Positions 35,601-47,841 are shown, counted from the stretch's first letter. The stretch is DNA of 64,000 bases from Bryum argenteum (GCA_037043015.1 CM073325.1:16843001-16907000); one strand, 5' to 3'. Program-made: numbers and translations. The notes: generated by a model from the sequence alone, not told the origin.

Positions 35601-37460
35601 GACTATAATGAAGATTGATCTACATCAAATTACAAGAAAGAGATTAAGAAATATAACAGAGGGATGTGGAGAACGAAATTGAGAGATAGAAGTAAGATAG
35701 GTCGAGTGAATTCATACCTCTTGCTCAAAAGCTTTTCCTAACTCAGGATTAGCAATGGCAAGCATTTTGTCGAAATCTTTCTGTCGGATTCGTTTAACCT
35801 CAGCTTTGAGAGCATCGTCCATGGCCGTCCAAACTCCTTGCGCAGTCCTCTCGTCGACGGGAGTGTCCTCGTAGTATTGGGCTTGGGCTTCGTCGGCGAC
35901 TTTAGCACATTGCCTCTGGACAATCAAAGAACTCATGTTGGATAAAGTAAAAAACTCAATTTAAAACGAATTCATACAAAAGATATGCAAAATGACCCAC
36001 CGCATAGAGGAACTTTATGAAGACGTCTTTAGTAACGAAGTACCAAGTCTGCCTCAGCTTATCTTTTGCGGTGTAACAGTACTTCCAGTCCTCAGCAGAG
36101 ATGAGGGGTTTCCATTCTTCTAGTGGCATCTTGCCAAACTTGCGCATGCGTTGCAACCTCGATGGCAGGCTATCTTCAACATGATCATGCTCTGTGGACC
36201 TGTTGATGAGGTTAGTACAAAATATATGTAAATTGTGTAAAAAATACTACAGCCAAGGAAAAATAATACAAAATCGAACTCACCAGTTGATATCATTCAT
36301 CGCGTCGATAAGTACTTTGTATTCTGCACGTCCGTCAAGGAAAATGCAGTCGACAAAGAAATACCAATCAGGGTCATCTCTGCGCATTTGCTCAACCGCA
36401 TCCAAGCAGTAACGCGATGATTCCCCTCGTAGACGTAGAAGTATTTGCCACTGAATTGGCAAAGGTCCGGTCCAACTTGCAAACATCTGTTTCAATGATA
36501 GGACGTACCTTGGGGTAACACGAGAGGCGACAGAGGGGAATTCGAAGTCGAGATTTTTCAACTGGTTTGATACGCAATCTGGATATAGTGTTGATTGAGT
36601 TTCCCTTTTGTTGAGCGCGTAAATCTCGTCGGCGCTCCACATAGGATCCATCTCCGCCAAAATGACTTGGCATTTCAACAACCCCAACCTCCAAAGTATC
36701 CGGGAGAGAAGGAGATTCCCTCGCAGATCTTGCGATTGGAGACGCACTACTACAGTAAATGTGTTCATCTCGTCAATCGCATCAATGTCGTGCAAACATC
36801 TGTGTACCCGAACAATCTCTTGAATGTCATCGTCATCGTCTTCGGCAATTGGAGATTGAGATGTGAGTTGGCGGCTTGGGGAGATAGTCAGTGGCAAACA
36901 TGACTGCTGTTCCGCGTCACAACCGTCAGTTGTTGCCATGTTGGTGGGATCGGTCTCAGATGACAGCGGGGCAATCGAGAGAGGGGTCTGCGCAAGAGTA
37001 CCAAAGATACTTAGTAATCAATTATGAAAACTCAAATAGAAATAGAGAAGCGGATAAATTATAAATGAAGACAACATGAACTTTGGTCTTTACGTCTCAT
37101 GGTAATGTAAGATGTCGAGCTAAAATTAAAGTAGACTGTTCAAATTTAGCTAGACTAGGTCGCAATCCTCTTAGAACGTCGTGGGCAAAGTCTGGCTTGA
37201 GCTTGAGCTTCCAAGCGCAGTTGCCTACGACGCGCCCTCCAGCACTTCATGTAAGTAGCTCGTTGATCTTCAACAACAGTCACAGGAGCAGTCAATGTTG
37301 ATTGAACGTAGTCGGTGTTAGTATCTATAGTAGCAGCTGGAAGTGCTCGAACCACCGTGCGTTTAACCTCTACATCTAAGACTCTAGTTCGCGTGCAAGA
37401 CGTAGCACTATCGCTCTCGATTCCACGAAAGAGAACTCCGGCTCGATGTCAATCGACTCC
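32649..37460 (-). pseudogene. E2 ParB-like/methyltransferase gene, multi-exon, damaged
   Basis: About a dozen exons, by comparison with the E1 and E3 copies. In order: a basic exon ending PRRSKRIAT (37355-37155); a ParB-like domain (36700-36280) with IPLCRLSCYPKVRPI and YVYEGNHRVTAWM; helical and acidic linkers (36156-34497, with a KRRRNE basic patch); then a methyltransferase-like domain (34200-33000). The latter has DLIFADVPENLPV where beta-class amino-methyltransferases have DPPY (33853-33839), then a strand-like HLTDLGTILIMHP. After an intron comes VFDFSASTDASIIACARS and RHLIAFEAD, matching the S-adenosylmethionine motif FxGSG-T and the GIE-D acidic end. The motif order is beta-class. Damage: a deletion of about 190 bp in the ParB-like part and an in-frame TAG at about 33301. 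The role would be DNA binding or modification for the element, which is inferred. Confidence 0.65.
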
Positions 37461-37741
37461 TACAAAAGCAAACACAACAAAAATTCAGAGCGTTAGTATA
37501 TTCACAAGGAGATGAGAGAAAAGAGATTAATGTTAATATTGAAATGATAAGAGGTGTAGATATGAATCACCTAATATTCTCCTACTTTCGGATACAAACG
37601 CTATACGTGCATATATATTTATCTTCCACATATTAACCAGAGAGAGGATAAGGTAGTTAGGGTCAATGTCCCTGCGAATTCTGACTACACATTCGAACAA
37701 GGATCCACGAGCAGAATCCATGCCTGCAGATCACTTTCATT

Positions 37742-38570
37742 TCAATCAGATGGCAAGGAAGTTTCGTTGACGAAACTGCTCCAGGTGACCTGCTTCACGA
37801 GCCCGCTACTACACAGCGCTCCCTAAAAGTCTACAAAGCTGCGAATTGCGACATGCATTCATACCGTCCATCCCAGCCACCTTCTTGAGGGCTCCGAGCA
37901 AGGTACATTCGTTGACGAAGGTGCTCGAGGTGAGATGGTTCAAGAGGCCGTTACAACATGCAGACAGCGCTCGCTGAGAGTACGAGAATGCGAATTCGGC
38001 AAAGGAAATACAACACTCTCCCAGCCAGCTTCTAATAGGTTCCGAGCCAGGGAGTTTCGTTGACGAAAGTGCTCATCATGAGCCGGTTCACTAAGCAGGA
38101 AGCTCACGAGACAGCGCCCGCTCAGAGTCTACGAATTCGGCATGCATTCAAACGAGAGAATCCAACCAACATCTACAAGTCTCCAAGCAGATCTTGCACA
38201 CCCTACTCACAATTACCGAACGTGGTTTCCTCGAACATATTCTAAGCACACCGATCACAAGGATTAGGATTGCAGAGCAAGGTAGTTTCGTTGACGAAAC
38301 TGCTCCAGGTGACCTGCTTCGCGAGGCCGCTACTACACAACGCTCCCAAAAAGTCTACGAGGCTGCGAATTGCGTCATACATTCATACCGTCCATCCCAG
38401 CCACCTTCTTGAGGGCACCGAGCAAGGTACATTCGTTGACGAAGGTGCTCGAGGTGAGATGGTTCAAGAGGCCGTTACAACATGCAGACAGCGCTCGCTG
38501 AGAGTATGAAAATGCAAATTCAGCGGAGGAAAAACAAAACTCTCCCAGCCAGTTTCTAATAGGCTCCGAG
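37742..38570 (+). repeat. Satellite array with TTCGTTGACGAA palindromes, left part
   Basis: Units of about 144, 150 and 230 bp alternate, each with the quasi-palindrome TTCGTTGACGAA (extended form GTTTCGTTGACGAAAC at 37761-37776 and 38285-38300). The array is cut by E1 at 38570 and continues at 48472. The spacing between the last palindrome here and the first after E1 is normal once E1 is removed. Confidence 0.9.
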
Positions 38571-38619
38571 GGACGTTGCTACCGTGTGAGCGTTGAGCGG
38601 TGAGCGGTGAGCGGTAAGG
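38571..38619 (+). repeat. E1 left terminal inverted repeat (transposase end)
   Basis: GGACGTTGCTACCGT, then GTGAGCGTTGAGCGG and tandem TGAGCGG units. It pairs with 48395-48461. Confidence 0.9.
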
Positions 38620-39037
38620 TTTTGAATTTTTAGTGGGGAGTTTGTATTTTAGCAAAAATATTTCTAAAAATAGTTTTTTCAAAAAAATTTGAGAATAATT
38701 TTCGAATATTCTCAAGAATATTTGAATATTCTAGACTTATAACCGTGGATTTAGTGACCCAAACCCGTGGAAATAAGGCTGAAATTCCCTGAATTTTGTG
38801 AGACTTGAGCGGCAAAACTCGACAGCAAATCACAAATTTTTAAATGTTAAGAGGTTTCTAAGGTAATATTTCTAAGTGAGTAGTACTTTGAGTTAGACAA
38901 ATTGGCAAGGTTTGCTGTACATGTATGTAATGGTATAATAAGTTTTAGTAAGATTTGAAAAAATATCACATGTAGTGTGGAGCACCCAATCGTAATAGTA
39001 ACATATAGCGTACGTAGATGAGGAGATATAAGGCATT

Positions 39038-40366
39038 CTAATCTGTAGCATGGTCTAGGATTCCTCCCTCCAGAATCTTCTTCACCTCATTGAAACTAAG
39101 AGTGGCCGCGTGGATGAAGAGGTCTGCATCCGGATCAAATTTGCAAACCAATACCGTGATGTAGTATAGGTGCTTGCAAGGTCGGTATGGATCTCTCCGT
39201 CCTAACGAAGAGATTGTTTTCTTGAACACTGGGCATGAGCAATCCGGGAATTTACTAATTGATAGTCTATAAACTGCATCCGAATCCGACTCCAAGTCTA
39301 CGATACACCCAAAACCTGGCTGCGGGATCATGGTTACCTTCAAAATTTTGGCCCGCATTGAGGTGGCAGACTCAATATTCTTCATGTGCTTTGAAGTCAT
39401 CGCTGCAATGCGTTTCATGTTCTTCGATCTTCTTGACCTCGGGAACACGTCCGGCTTCTCCGGGACAAGAATATGGGACAAGTTTCTTGGTGGGGCAGCA
39501 TTATTGAAAGTACGGTTCGTAGGAAGCTGTTCTTTTTGTGGTAGTCGAAAGCCCGCATTCTCCAACGCCTCCATTTCATCTCGTGTGAGGTTAGTCCCTA
39601 TCTTAACAGGCCATATTGAAGGAATAGGGGGTCTATCCTCGCTTTGAGAGAATGGCTCAATCCACTTGCGACGATGACCCTTCACACACCTGTCAACATC
39701 ATCCGGAAAGAGACGTTGTGAGTACGAATGGAATGGAAATCTATTTTTTTGAGGATAGTTTTGTTGCGAGACATACTACCAAGTCTACGAAGAGAGGAAA
39801 GAATGTTTTTGGTTTTTACGACTTTGGACGCGGGAAGAGGAACGGGGGTGGTTCTGCGACTGCGTTCAGAACCAGACGAGGGTGGATGCAGATTCGATGA
39901 TAGTCGACGGGACTGCATGGACGCTTTTCTTTCATCGTCGGATGAATCAGAAATATCGATTCGGACTTCGAGTCCGGGTTCGACCTTGACACGAGCAAGA
40001 ACTGGAACAACTGTGGAGATGGTAGAAGAACTACGAGGAGTGAGGAGGACGGTGGAGGCGTTCATGACAGATTCTGTCATGCCGAACAGTCGATACTGTC
40101 CGGGCTGTAGCTTATATATTCTACAATTACTGTCTAGGTCGACTGGTTCGACAAGCACAGAGTACTGGACAAGATTAGTGTTTGGATCCATGACATGTTT
40201 CTCTAACCAAAGAGATGACTCATCAAAACCGAAACGAATTGCTAGCCAAGACGGAGTGACTTCAGCCACTCCGTCCACCCCCGGAGGAATGCAGATGGGA
40301 GGACTTAAGTCTTCGACCTAATGGCAATGACGTCCGCGCGGGAGGTAAGGGAGTAGAGGATGCCAT
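39038..40366 (-). pseudogene. E1 transposase, internally deleted (N-terminus plus SWIM end)
   Basis: The start at 40366 is chosen because MASS is shared with the E2 copy at 54503. The N-terminal part (40278-39682) has DGVAEVTPSWLAIRFGFD and a Ser/Asp-rich DISDSSDDERK stretch. It then jumps, with a frame change near 39710, straight to the segment PDDVDRCVKG and on to the C-terminal frame 39685-39038. That frame ends in a SWIM zinc finger: C-S-C, 18 residues, then CKH. The zinc-binding and DDE catalytic regions present in the E2 copy are missing, so this protein could not cut DNA. SWIM fingers occur at the C-terminus of many MULE transposases and bind DNA. E1 therefore probably moved with transposase supplied in trans. 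Confidence 0.8.
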
Positions 40367-40912
40367 GATAGACGTAGGGGAAGAAGACAACATCAACAAG
40401 TGTGCGGAGAAAGAGAGTCTCAAAGCGTTTCGGATGTTCAAATATGAGACATTGGTGTACGGTGTTTGCGTACGTATTGAATACATATCAAACGTTATTT
40501 CTTATAATAAAAAGTCCAGATATCGGATACTCTTAATCGTGAGCATGATGATTTTAAAGCACTTTACTTAAAATACTTAAATAATATGAATCGAAAAACG
40601 CATTAAGTACAAACGATTAAAAATATTGGATTCCACGATTAAAAAGTATGGGTAGACGGTAAAGTGGCGGCGCGATCATTGTCGAGGGTTTAGTTGGATA
40701 ATAGATGCGGTCGGAAGTTAGCTTATTTTGAATTGTCGACACCATGATGATGGGGGAATTAGGGAATACGCGTTGGCTGATTAGGGTATCGTAGCCGCAT
40801 GGAGCAACTTATATAATGGAGTTGAGAATTAGGGTTCGACAACTTCATATGCATAGAGAAGTTTTGGACTCGGTATGTGAGACGAGTGATAAGTTATCTC
40901 ATTGCAGGCAAC
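40367..40912. promoter_or_regulatory. E1 bidirectional intergenic region
   Basis: The transposase start (40366, minus) and the small-gene start (40913, plus) are divergent across about 550 bp. The E2 copy has the same layout (53889 and 54503), so one shared promoter region is plausible. No specific binding site is identified. Confidence 0.45.
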
Positions 40913-41648
40913 ATGGATGAAATCGCTAGCGGTAGTGATAGAGGAAAGGAAATAGGTCGAGAAAAGAAGAAGCGGAGGGGTGGTACGAAGTTCACTAACT
41001 CTAAAGCACAGAGGCGTAGTGCTATGCGGAAGCGTGATGAAAGAAGCTCAAGCGGCGATGATCGGGAGCCAGACGGGTACGATTTACTGATCGACGATGA
41101 TGTGCTACCGCCATTCAGGCGGACTATCAAGATGCGCTCGCTCAACCTCGACAGTGTTCCAGAGAGTGTGGGGACGGACGAAGGTGAAGAAGAGGAGGAC
41201 GATGGGCGTAGCGTGCGATTCAAGACGCCTCATCGATACTCTTTGCGTGGATGGGCATGACGATGGAGGTGTGGAATCTACGCATGAGGTACTAAAGTTT
41301 TCTATGATACAATTATGTAAATATTTGTAAAGGTCAACATATTCCTAAATACATATATGGATTAATTACAAAATGGGTTGTCTTCAGGATCGTGTAGGAT
41401 TGGAAGAGGTAGACGATGGATCAGGAGATGAAGTAGCATCTTTTGAAGAGAAGAGAGTCACTCAAATCGGTGAGGGAGCTGAAGCCACTTGTCAGCAGGG
41501 GACACAGTATGAGGTAGCGGATGGTTTTGAGACAAGCGTCGAAGAAGTAGAGGAGGTACATGATAAACCTTACTTCTTGGTTTACTGGGAGGACGTAGGG
41601 CTGGTTAAGTATACAGTCAACGAGAGTTCTTTCTTCAGTATGACGTAG
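40913..41648 (+). CDS. E1 small protein gene, basic start and acidic middle (2 exons?)
   Basis: The Met at 40913 opens a 115-codon frame with the nuclear-localisation-like cluster KKKRRGGTKF, then RSAMRKRDERSSSGDD and an acidic EEEEDD run. A GT donor at 41287 and an AG acceptor just before 41391 would join it to a second exon (to 41648) with PYFLVYWEDVGLVKYTVNES. That junction needs a frame change near 41200, so the gene may be damaged. The E2 homologue (53082-53889) keeps the KKKRRGG-KF motif and a PEFMIYEHPNGFIQCWL counterpart, which argues for real coding sequence. No family is recognised. It might instead be the first exons of the methyltransferase gene downstream. Confidence 0.55.
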
Positions 41649-41974
41649 TTCCGAATTTTGACATGATATAGATACTTGATATATAAGGACATAGGACTGA
41701 GTAATATATGTCGTAGACTGCAAATAATACGTAACAAGCGTAATTCAAATTCACATAACTTGCGTATTCAAATGTATGAGAGATGGATGCAAATATTAGG
41801 ACTTTCTGGAAAAATATTAACGAGTGTCATGATCTCTTGGTGTCATACATTTTATTCATATTTATATTAAGTGTACAACCTAAGTGCGGTAATAAAAAAT
41901 ACAGTACATTGTGTTTATGAATTCATTGGAGACATAGTGTTGTACTAGAAAATTTAACAGTAGGTATTGTCCCA

Positions 41975-42072
41975 AGGTTATCCGCCCCATGTCCGTCCCC
42001 ATCGTATCCGCCCGATGTCCGTCTTGATGGTATACGCCCGATGTCCGTCTTGGTGGTATCCGCCCATTGACC
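41975..42072 (+). repeat. 26-bp minisatellite in E1
   Basis: About three and a half copies of a 26-bp unit containing ATGTCCGTC and GTATCCGCCC. Confidence 0.7.
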
Positions 42073-42580
42073 ATCCACGCAAGGCTGGGGGAGGCTAGCT
42101 CGTTTGTGATTTTCGTTATTGTTTTTTGGCACTTTTGTGAAGTTTGTGCAGCACCTTTGACGGGGGGGGGTTGGTCGTTTTGGCTGAAGAGCCCCCGTGT
42201 TGTTCTTCTCGGGCAAAGTCAAGCCCTGTTGTTGAGATTGGTTGATGGAATTCGAGCCCCCGGGGCAGCAGCTGTTGGCACGATGGCACGCCCAGTACCA
42301 CGTCTCAGTAGAGCTGGCTTGACTTCGAGCCTCTCGGGATGCAGCATGTGGAACCAAGGCTGAGCCCTTGAATCCTCTCAGTTATGCTTGCTCGGACTTG
42401 AGCCCCCGGGGGAAGCAGATGTTGGCACGAAGGGGCCCTGCTGTGAGCTTGCTTGGTCCTGGTGATGGCTTTTGCGGGGAAGTGGAGCCCTGCCTGCCAG
42501 CCTCTCGTCCACGCAAGGCTGGGGGAGGCTACCTCGTTTGTGATTTTCAATCTTTCAACATTTTCTTTTACTTGATTGAA
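42073..42580 (+). repeat. GC-rich repeated block inside E1
   Basis: The word CCACGCAAGGCTGGGGGAGG at about 42076 recurs at about 42510, with similar flanks (CTCGTTTGTGATTTTC). Between them are two related segments with GAGCCCCCGGGG and TGTTGGCACGA. The base composition is unlike the rest of E1. It lies where E2 has its satellite, between the small gene and the first methyltransferase exon. Confidence 0.6.
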
Positions 42581-42837
42581 AGTTAGTGAATTTCGGCTAA
42601 GTTGAGGCCTGATCTTGGTTTTCTTTGTGGAAGTAGTGCTTTGTTTTTTGTTTTTGGGGTTGAAGTGGAGCGTTGTTCTTGGTTTGCTTGGGTCAAGTGT
42701 AGCCATCATTTAATTTTTCTAGTTTGAAATTTCATACTCATTGTTCCATTACATATGACTATTTGGTATATGAAAGTTAATGTTCAATATTGGTGTTCGC
42801 TTACTGGGAAATTACTTACCTTTGATTTTTTGAGGTT

Positions 42838-45800
42838 TTGCAGGATCCGTTGAAGCGACAGAAAGTTCATCGTGAGGAGGATTCTGATGCTGAGAGCGAT
42901 TTGTCAACTTTGAGAGATCATGTCATGGCTGTAGTAGAGTCTCGTCGTTTAATGATACCTTTGTCTTCTGTACCCGAAACTCCTCCTCCGGCCTCCCCTG
43001 TCCGTCTCACTTCACGTGTTGACGTTGATCGGGTTGCACGAGCGGTTAACATGCAAATTAACCAAAATGAGGCCAAAGCTAGATGTACTCACGCAAATGC
43101 ATTAGCAAGAGTTACCCCAAGACGCTCTCCCCGTCTTGCCGCAAAATTGCGCTCAACTCAATTGTATTGTCTGATGATTTGATGACTTTATCATGAACTT
43201 AATTATAAAGTCGTTGTGTTTCTTATATCTTATCGCTTTGTTAACTTCACACATTCTTATTTTTTTGCGTGTTGTGTTGTACTTGGTTTCTATAATGCCA
43301 GATGAACATAGCTCAAGTCCATACCGATGAAGATGACAATACCACCCCGCCTCTTCTTCCTTCCTCACGACCTCTCTCTCGTGCGTTAGAGATGAACACG
43401 ATCGTGAATCTCTCCCAAATGATGGTAACCTTTGCAGTGGAGTCCCGGAAGATTGTCCTTCCGAAATTCACCGTCATCCTCAAGCGTTGCAAGAACATGA
43501 TGGACTGGACACTATTTCCGAAGATGAAGACACTCCGTTGCCTGGGAGTGTCAATGTTGGAATCGTCCATATGCCAACTCATCTTCAAGACAAAGATCCC
43601 GATTGGAGTGCAAATGAAATGAGAATGATTCACAAAAGTGACTCCATTGCGATCATTAACAGGTTTCGATTCAAACCTGTTAAAAAGTCTCGCATGCTAA
43701 TTCCTTTGTGTCGTCTCGTATGCTATCCTAAGGTTCGTCCTATTTCGAACAAGACGTGAGGAAGTTGGAGAATGAGTTCAACAAAGGCTATCGGGAGGGC
43801 GATCGGGTGATGTACGTTTCTCCCTTCGATAGGAAAGGGAGAGAGAAGGCTGATTCTTGTGAAGATGCAAAGTGTGGACAAATCCTCCGTGAAAGCTACA
43901 AATGAAGAGTTCGAGACGACGATCTTTGAGTCCTCGATCCGATCTTCAACACCAGAGTGGCAAGTATTATTATGTGTACGAAGGTAACCACCGTGTTACC
44001 GCTTGGATGCGTCATATTGAAAGGTACCACAAGATGGATCCTTCTTGGTACATCTCAGTTGACTGCATCGTTCTCGATGCTCGTGGAGAGAGCAATCTCC
44101 TCCTAGACGCCATGAACGACATAAATTGGTAAGTACTTGTCACATTCATTCTAATTATGTTCTTGTATATTCAACTATGATATATCTGATATCTGATATC
44201 GATGTGTAGGTCTACGGAACATGACCATGTTGAAGACGGTCTACGTGCAAAATTGCAACGCATGAGAAAATTTGGAAAATTGAAACTTGAGGACTTCAAG
44301 GACCTTATCTCCCCGGAGGATTACAGAATTTGCAAGAACGCCAAAGCAAAAAAAGAAACTTGGTATCCGGTTACACTTGACGTTTTCGTCAAATTCTTGT
44401 ATCGGTAGGTTTATGTTTATGTGCTATATCGTTATAATTTGCTTTCGATTTTTGCACCTTTTAACTACGTTATAAATTATTTACGAGGAGGTTAGCGAAA
44501 GCATCCGACGAGGTCAAGCATCTTACTACGCCACTGTTCGAAGGATAAACAAACAGGGCCGGGAGTTTGGAGTGCCATGGACAACGCCATCAAATCGTAA
44601 ATTAAGTCCATTCGTGGCAAAATTTCGACAAAATGGTCATTGCCGCCAACAACAAACTTGGGAAAGTATTCCCAAAAGAGGTATTTTTCGCATTCTACTC
44701 AAATTCAATATAAGCCTAATCGTCTTTTTGACCTTTATCACATTCAAACTTTGTCAATCTCCTTCATGCGCAGATATACTCTCATTACAAAGAATAACCA
44801 CAAACCGGATATGACAATTGATCGTTTGCAAATGGTAGCCACCACGAACGCACACTTCGATTATAAGGAAAGTGGCTGCAATGGTGGAACTCATCCTCCG
44901 AAGCTCGTCGATCTGTTCACTTTCCAGAGGACCGCCAATGAAAGATAAATCATTGCTTGCTTTCCTCCATCGCGCATCACTTTGGGCACGGTAACTTAAA
45001 TGTATTTTCCGTGTTTTCTATTTTATCGGCTTTACAATATTTTAATTTCTAACGAAAATTCTTCTTTTCCACTAGAGCAATCCCTTTCAACCGAATTACG
45101 AAACTAGCGGAAGATGACAATCTCAACATTCAATGGAATGATTCCGTCTTAAAACCATCCGAGTACGTTGAGAAGTGGAGGTTGCTTTTATGGGAGAAGG
45201 CATTTGGGAACTACCTTTCTCTTAATGCTAGCCCAAGGTTCATTAAAGGCTCCGATCTTCAAAGGATTGGTGGTGGCAAAGTTACAATAAAACGTCTTTT
45301 ATTCCGGTATGTATATCTATTATGTTTTCAATGTAACATAATTTTTGTTTATCATTCAATTACATCATTCTAATTTCTTCCTTGAATGTAGGTACTTGAA
45401 ACAAGAGCTTCTTGCGAAAGGAGCACTAGCTTCTTGGTCCATTCCCGTCGAGTTCGATGACGTCTCAGTCGCCAACGATCCCTCCACCTTCTTCTCCAGT
45501 GACCAACAGAGGCGGTTTACCACAACACAATTACTGACTGATGGTTGGTTCCTTGAGTGCCAGGATAACTTCGTTCATAAGGAGGAGAAGCATCTTATTC
45601 GAAACCTCGGTACAAGCGCTGCTGGCACCGCACCTATGGAGATAGACAACGATGACGACGACGAGGACCTCTCCATTTTGCCAGCCGCACCTGCCCTTCT
45701 CTCTTCACCTCCTTCTGCTCAACCGCTCAAACGTCGGGCCAACAAAAAACGACGCAACGTCGTAGCGGAGCTGTAGTAGATCTTCAAGAAGAATCCGAGA

Positions 45801-47563
45801 AATTCCTCCCTACAAATACATCCAAGGTCCGAAGAAGCTAATTTGACTCGGGCATCGATGGTGCGACCAACAATGCACGTAGACGCGGTCGACAATTGAC
45901 TCGACTTTTCGCATGCGCTCTTACAAATGCAGGTCTCCTCCTCAATCTGTCGCGGCCCGATCACAACTCCGGAAAGAAGTTCGCTTCACTCCCATTTCTT
46001 GAACCGAAGCATGTTCTTTGAGTGTTTGTCGTCTGAGATTACAATTTCTCTTCCAATGTACTTGGAAAAAGGGGACATCGGAGCTTCGCTCAAAAGGCGC
46101 TCTCATGAAACCAAGGATTGGGACACACAAGTCATGGACATCATCAACCACATCGAAAGGTATTGTGTCTTAATTCTTTTCTTACATTTTTTATTTCTTA
46201 AATTTTGATGGGAACAGATCGCTTACAACATGTGTCATTTTCTCGATTTCCAAAGATTGGAAAAGACAGAAGTACCCATGCAAGGAGATGGGTACGAAAC
46301 ACCCCCATCCCGGCATTGATCTCCTCTACGCAGACGTTCCCGAGAACTTACCCGTACCTGACGTGTCGCCCGCCGAAATCCCGTCATGGAACAAGCGTGA
46401 GAAAAGCTACTTCGAGAGTGTGTTCTTTTTTGCTTTCTACAACTTGACAGACGAGGGTGCGATACTTGTTATGCATCCCAACTACCGTCCGAGTCGAAAA
46501 GCTCGATGCCGAGTCGAAGGCTTTCGATTTCGAATGGTGCGAGATTGGTGGGGATATAATCCCATGCCAATGGCCTCAACAAACCCACACGTGAAAAACG
46601 GTATGGTCTTTATTATTCTCGCATTAAAATCATCGTCTATGATTATTTACAACGTTTCTTTAAATCTCTCATCTATTGAATTTTGCGTACACACAACTTC
46701 CACATTAAAGTTTTTGTTCGGAAGTCATTTGCCACGAGATTCTCCATAAGACAAGTTGCGAAAGAGTACGCAGGTGTGCCTATTCTTCCCGACGAGGAAG
46801 ACCATGTTTTCAATTTTGCGAGCAATGACTCCATTTCGTAAGAAGGAAGATGGTACTCCGTGGCGTGGCTCGCGAGAGAAGGATCCCTCCTTCATCCAAA
46901 GTGTTTTATAGATTCTCTCACATTTGAGAGGGAATCGTCTTTGACTGAGCCCTAGTATCAAGTTAGTTGTTGCTAATACCAACTCTCATTCAATTTATTC
47001 ATTACTGTAGTTCTGATGTTGGTTGCTGGTATGTAGGTGCTTCCGTGATTGCCTGCGCGCGATCAAACCGTCATCTCATTGCTGTTGAAGCTGATGAAGA
47101 GATATTTGACGGACTTTTATCGGCATACGTCGATGGTACCGCTTTTGAGGAAGAAAGCGGTGATTCCGGTCCAGTATATGACTACGACAGTGACACATCC
47201 GAACCGCTTTTGAAGAAGCAACGCCCAACATTTTGTGCGTACTTATCTCTTTACTTTCCTCCCCTTCTATTGTCACCTTCAATTGGTTGAAATTTATTGG
47301 TATTGACTTTTCTGTACTTTTAGGATCGCAGGTTCGAACCGACGTTTGATTGGCAACGGAAGTCTCTACAGCAGTCCTCCGCAAACTTTCACCCTTCCAT
47401 CTTATGCGGAGCGGATAGCTCAAGAATTTGTGGTCGCCTTTCTCCCGCCTTATCGGACAAGAGTAGACGCCAACGCTTTAGCTCAAGAGTGCTTGCGTTT
47501 ATAGACGATGAGGCCGATCGGTGTGACCAACACTTTAGTGGTCGCTCACCATCGCCTTCCTAG
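42838..47563 (+). pseudogene. E1 ParB-like/methyltransferase gene, multi-exon, damaged
   Basis: The first recognisable exon follows an AG acceptor at 42843 and ends with PRRSPRLAAK. The ParB-like region is at 43560-44130 (IPLCRLVCYPKVRPI and YVYEGNHRVTAWM, in different frames). The linker exons cover about 44200-45775, with DDDDEDL acid runs and a KRRANKKRR basic patch. The methyltransferase part has YADVPENLPV at about 46330-46350, LTDEGAILVMHP, and after an intron ASVIACARS with RHLIAVEAD at about 47040-47095. The stop is at 47561. Damage: frame breaks in the ParB-like part near 43760-43940, and near 46890-46950 frameshifts plus a TGA destroy the S-adenosylmethionine-motif exon. The unusual DVPE in place of DPPY is shared with E2, so it predates the decay and is a family trait. 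Confidence 0.65.
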
Positions 47564-47841
47564 GTGATTTTATTTTCTTAGTTTTGGTTTGGACCATGTA
47601 GGGTCATATATTTATAGTTGACCTACGGCATTGGTCATACGTGTGGTTTTGCTATACCTTTTTTTATATATATATATGACGTTTACCTATTACTTATCAA
47701 CGTTTTACAGTTTCTTAATTCATGTAAATGTTAAACTTTTAAACTCGATGCCAACTAAAAGTTTCTAAACATTTCTTTATTTCCAGTTTGAATTTTTTGA
47801 AACTTGCCAATGATGGTAGGGGTTCTAGTCTAGTATTTGTA

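Noticed and set aside
41550..41640. Chromodomain in the E1 small protein (FLVYWED)
   Set aside because: The resemblance is limited to a few aromatic residues. The E2 homologue has IYEHPNG there, and the typical W-GY-TWE pattern is missing.
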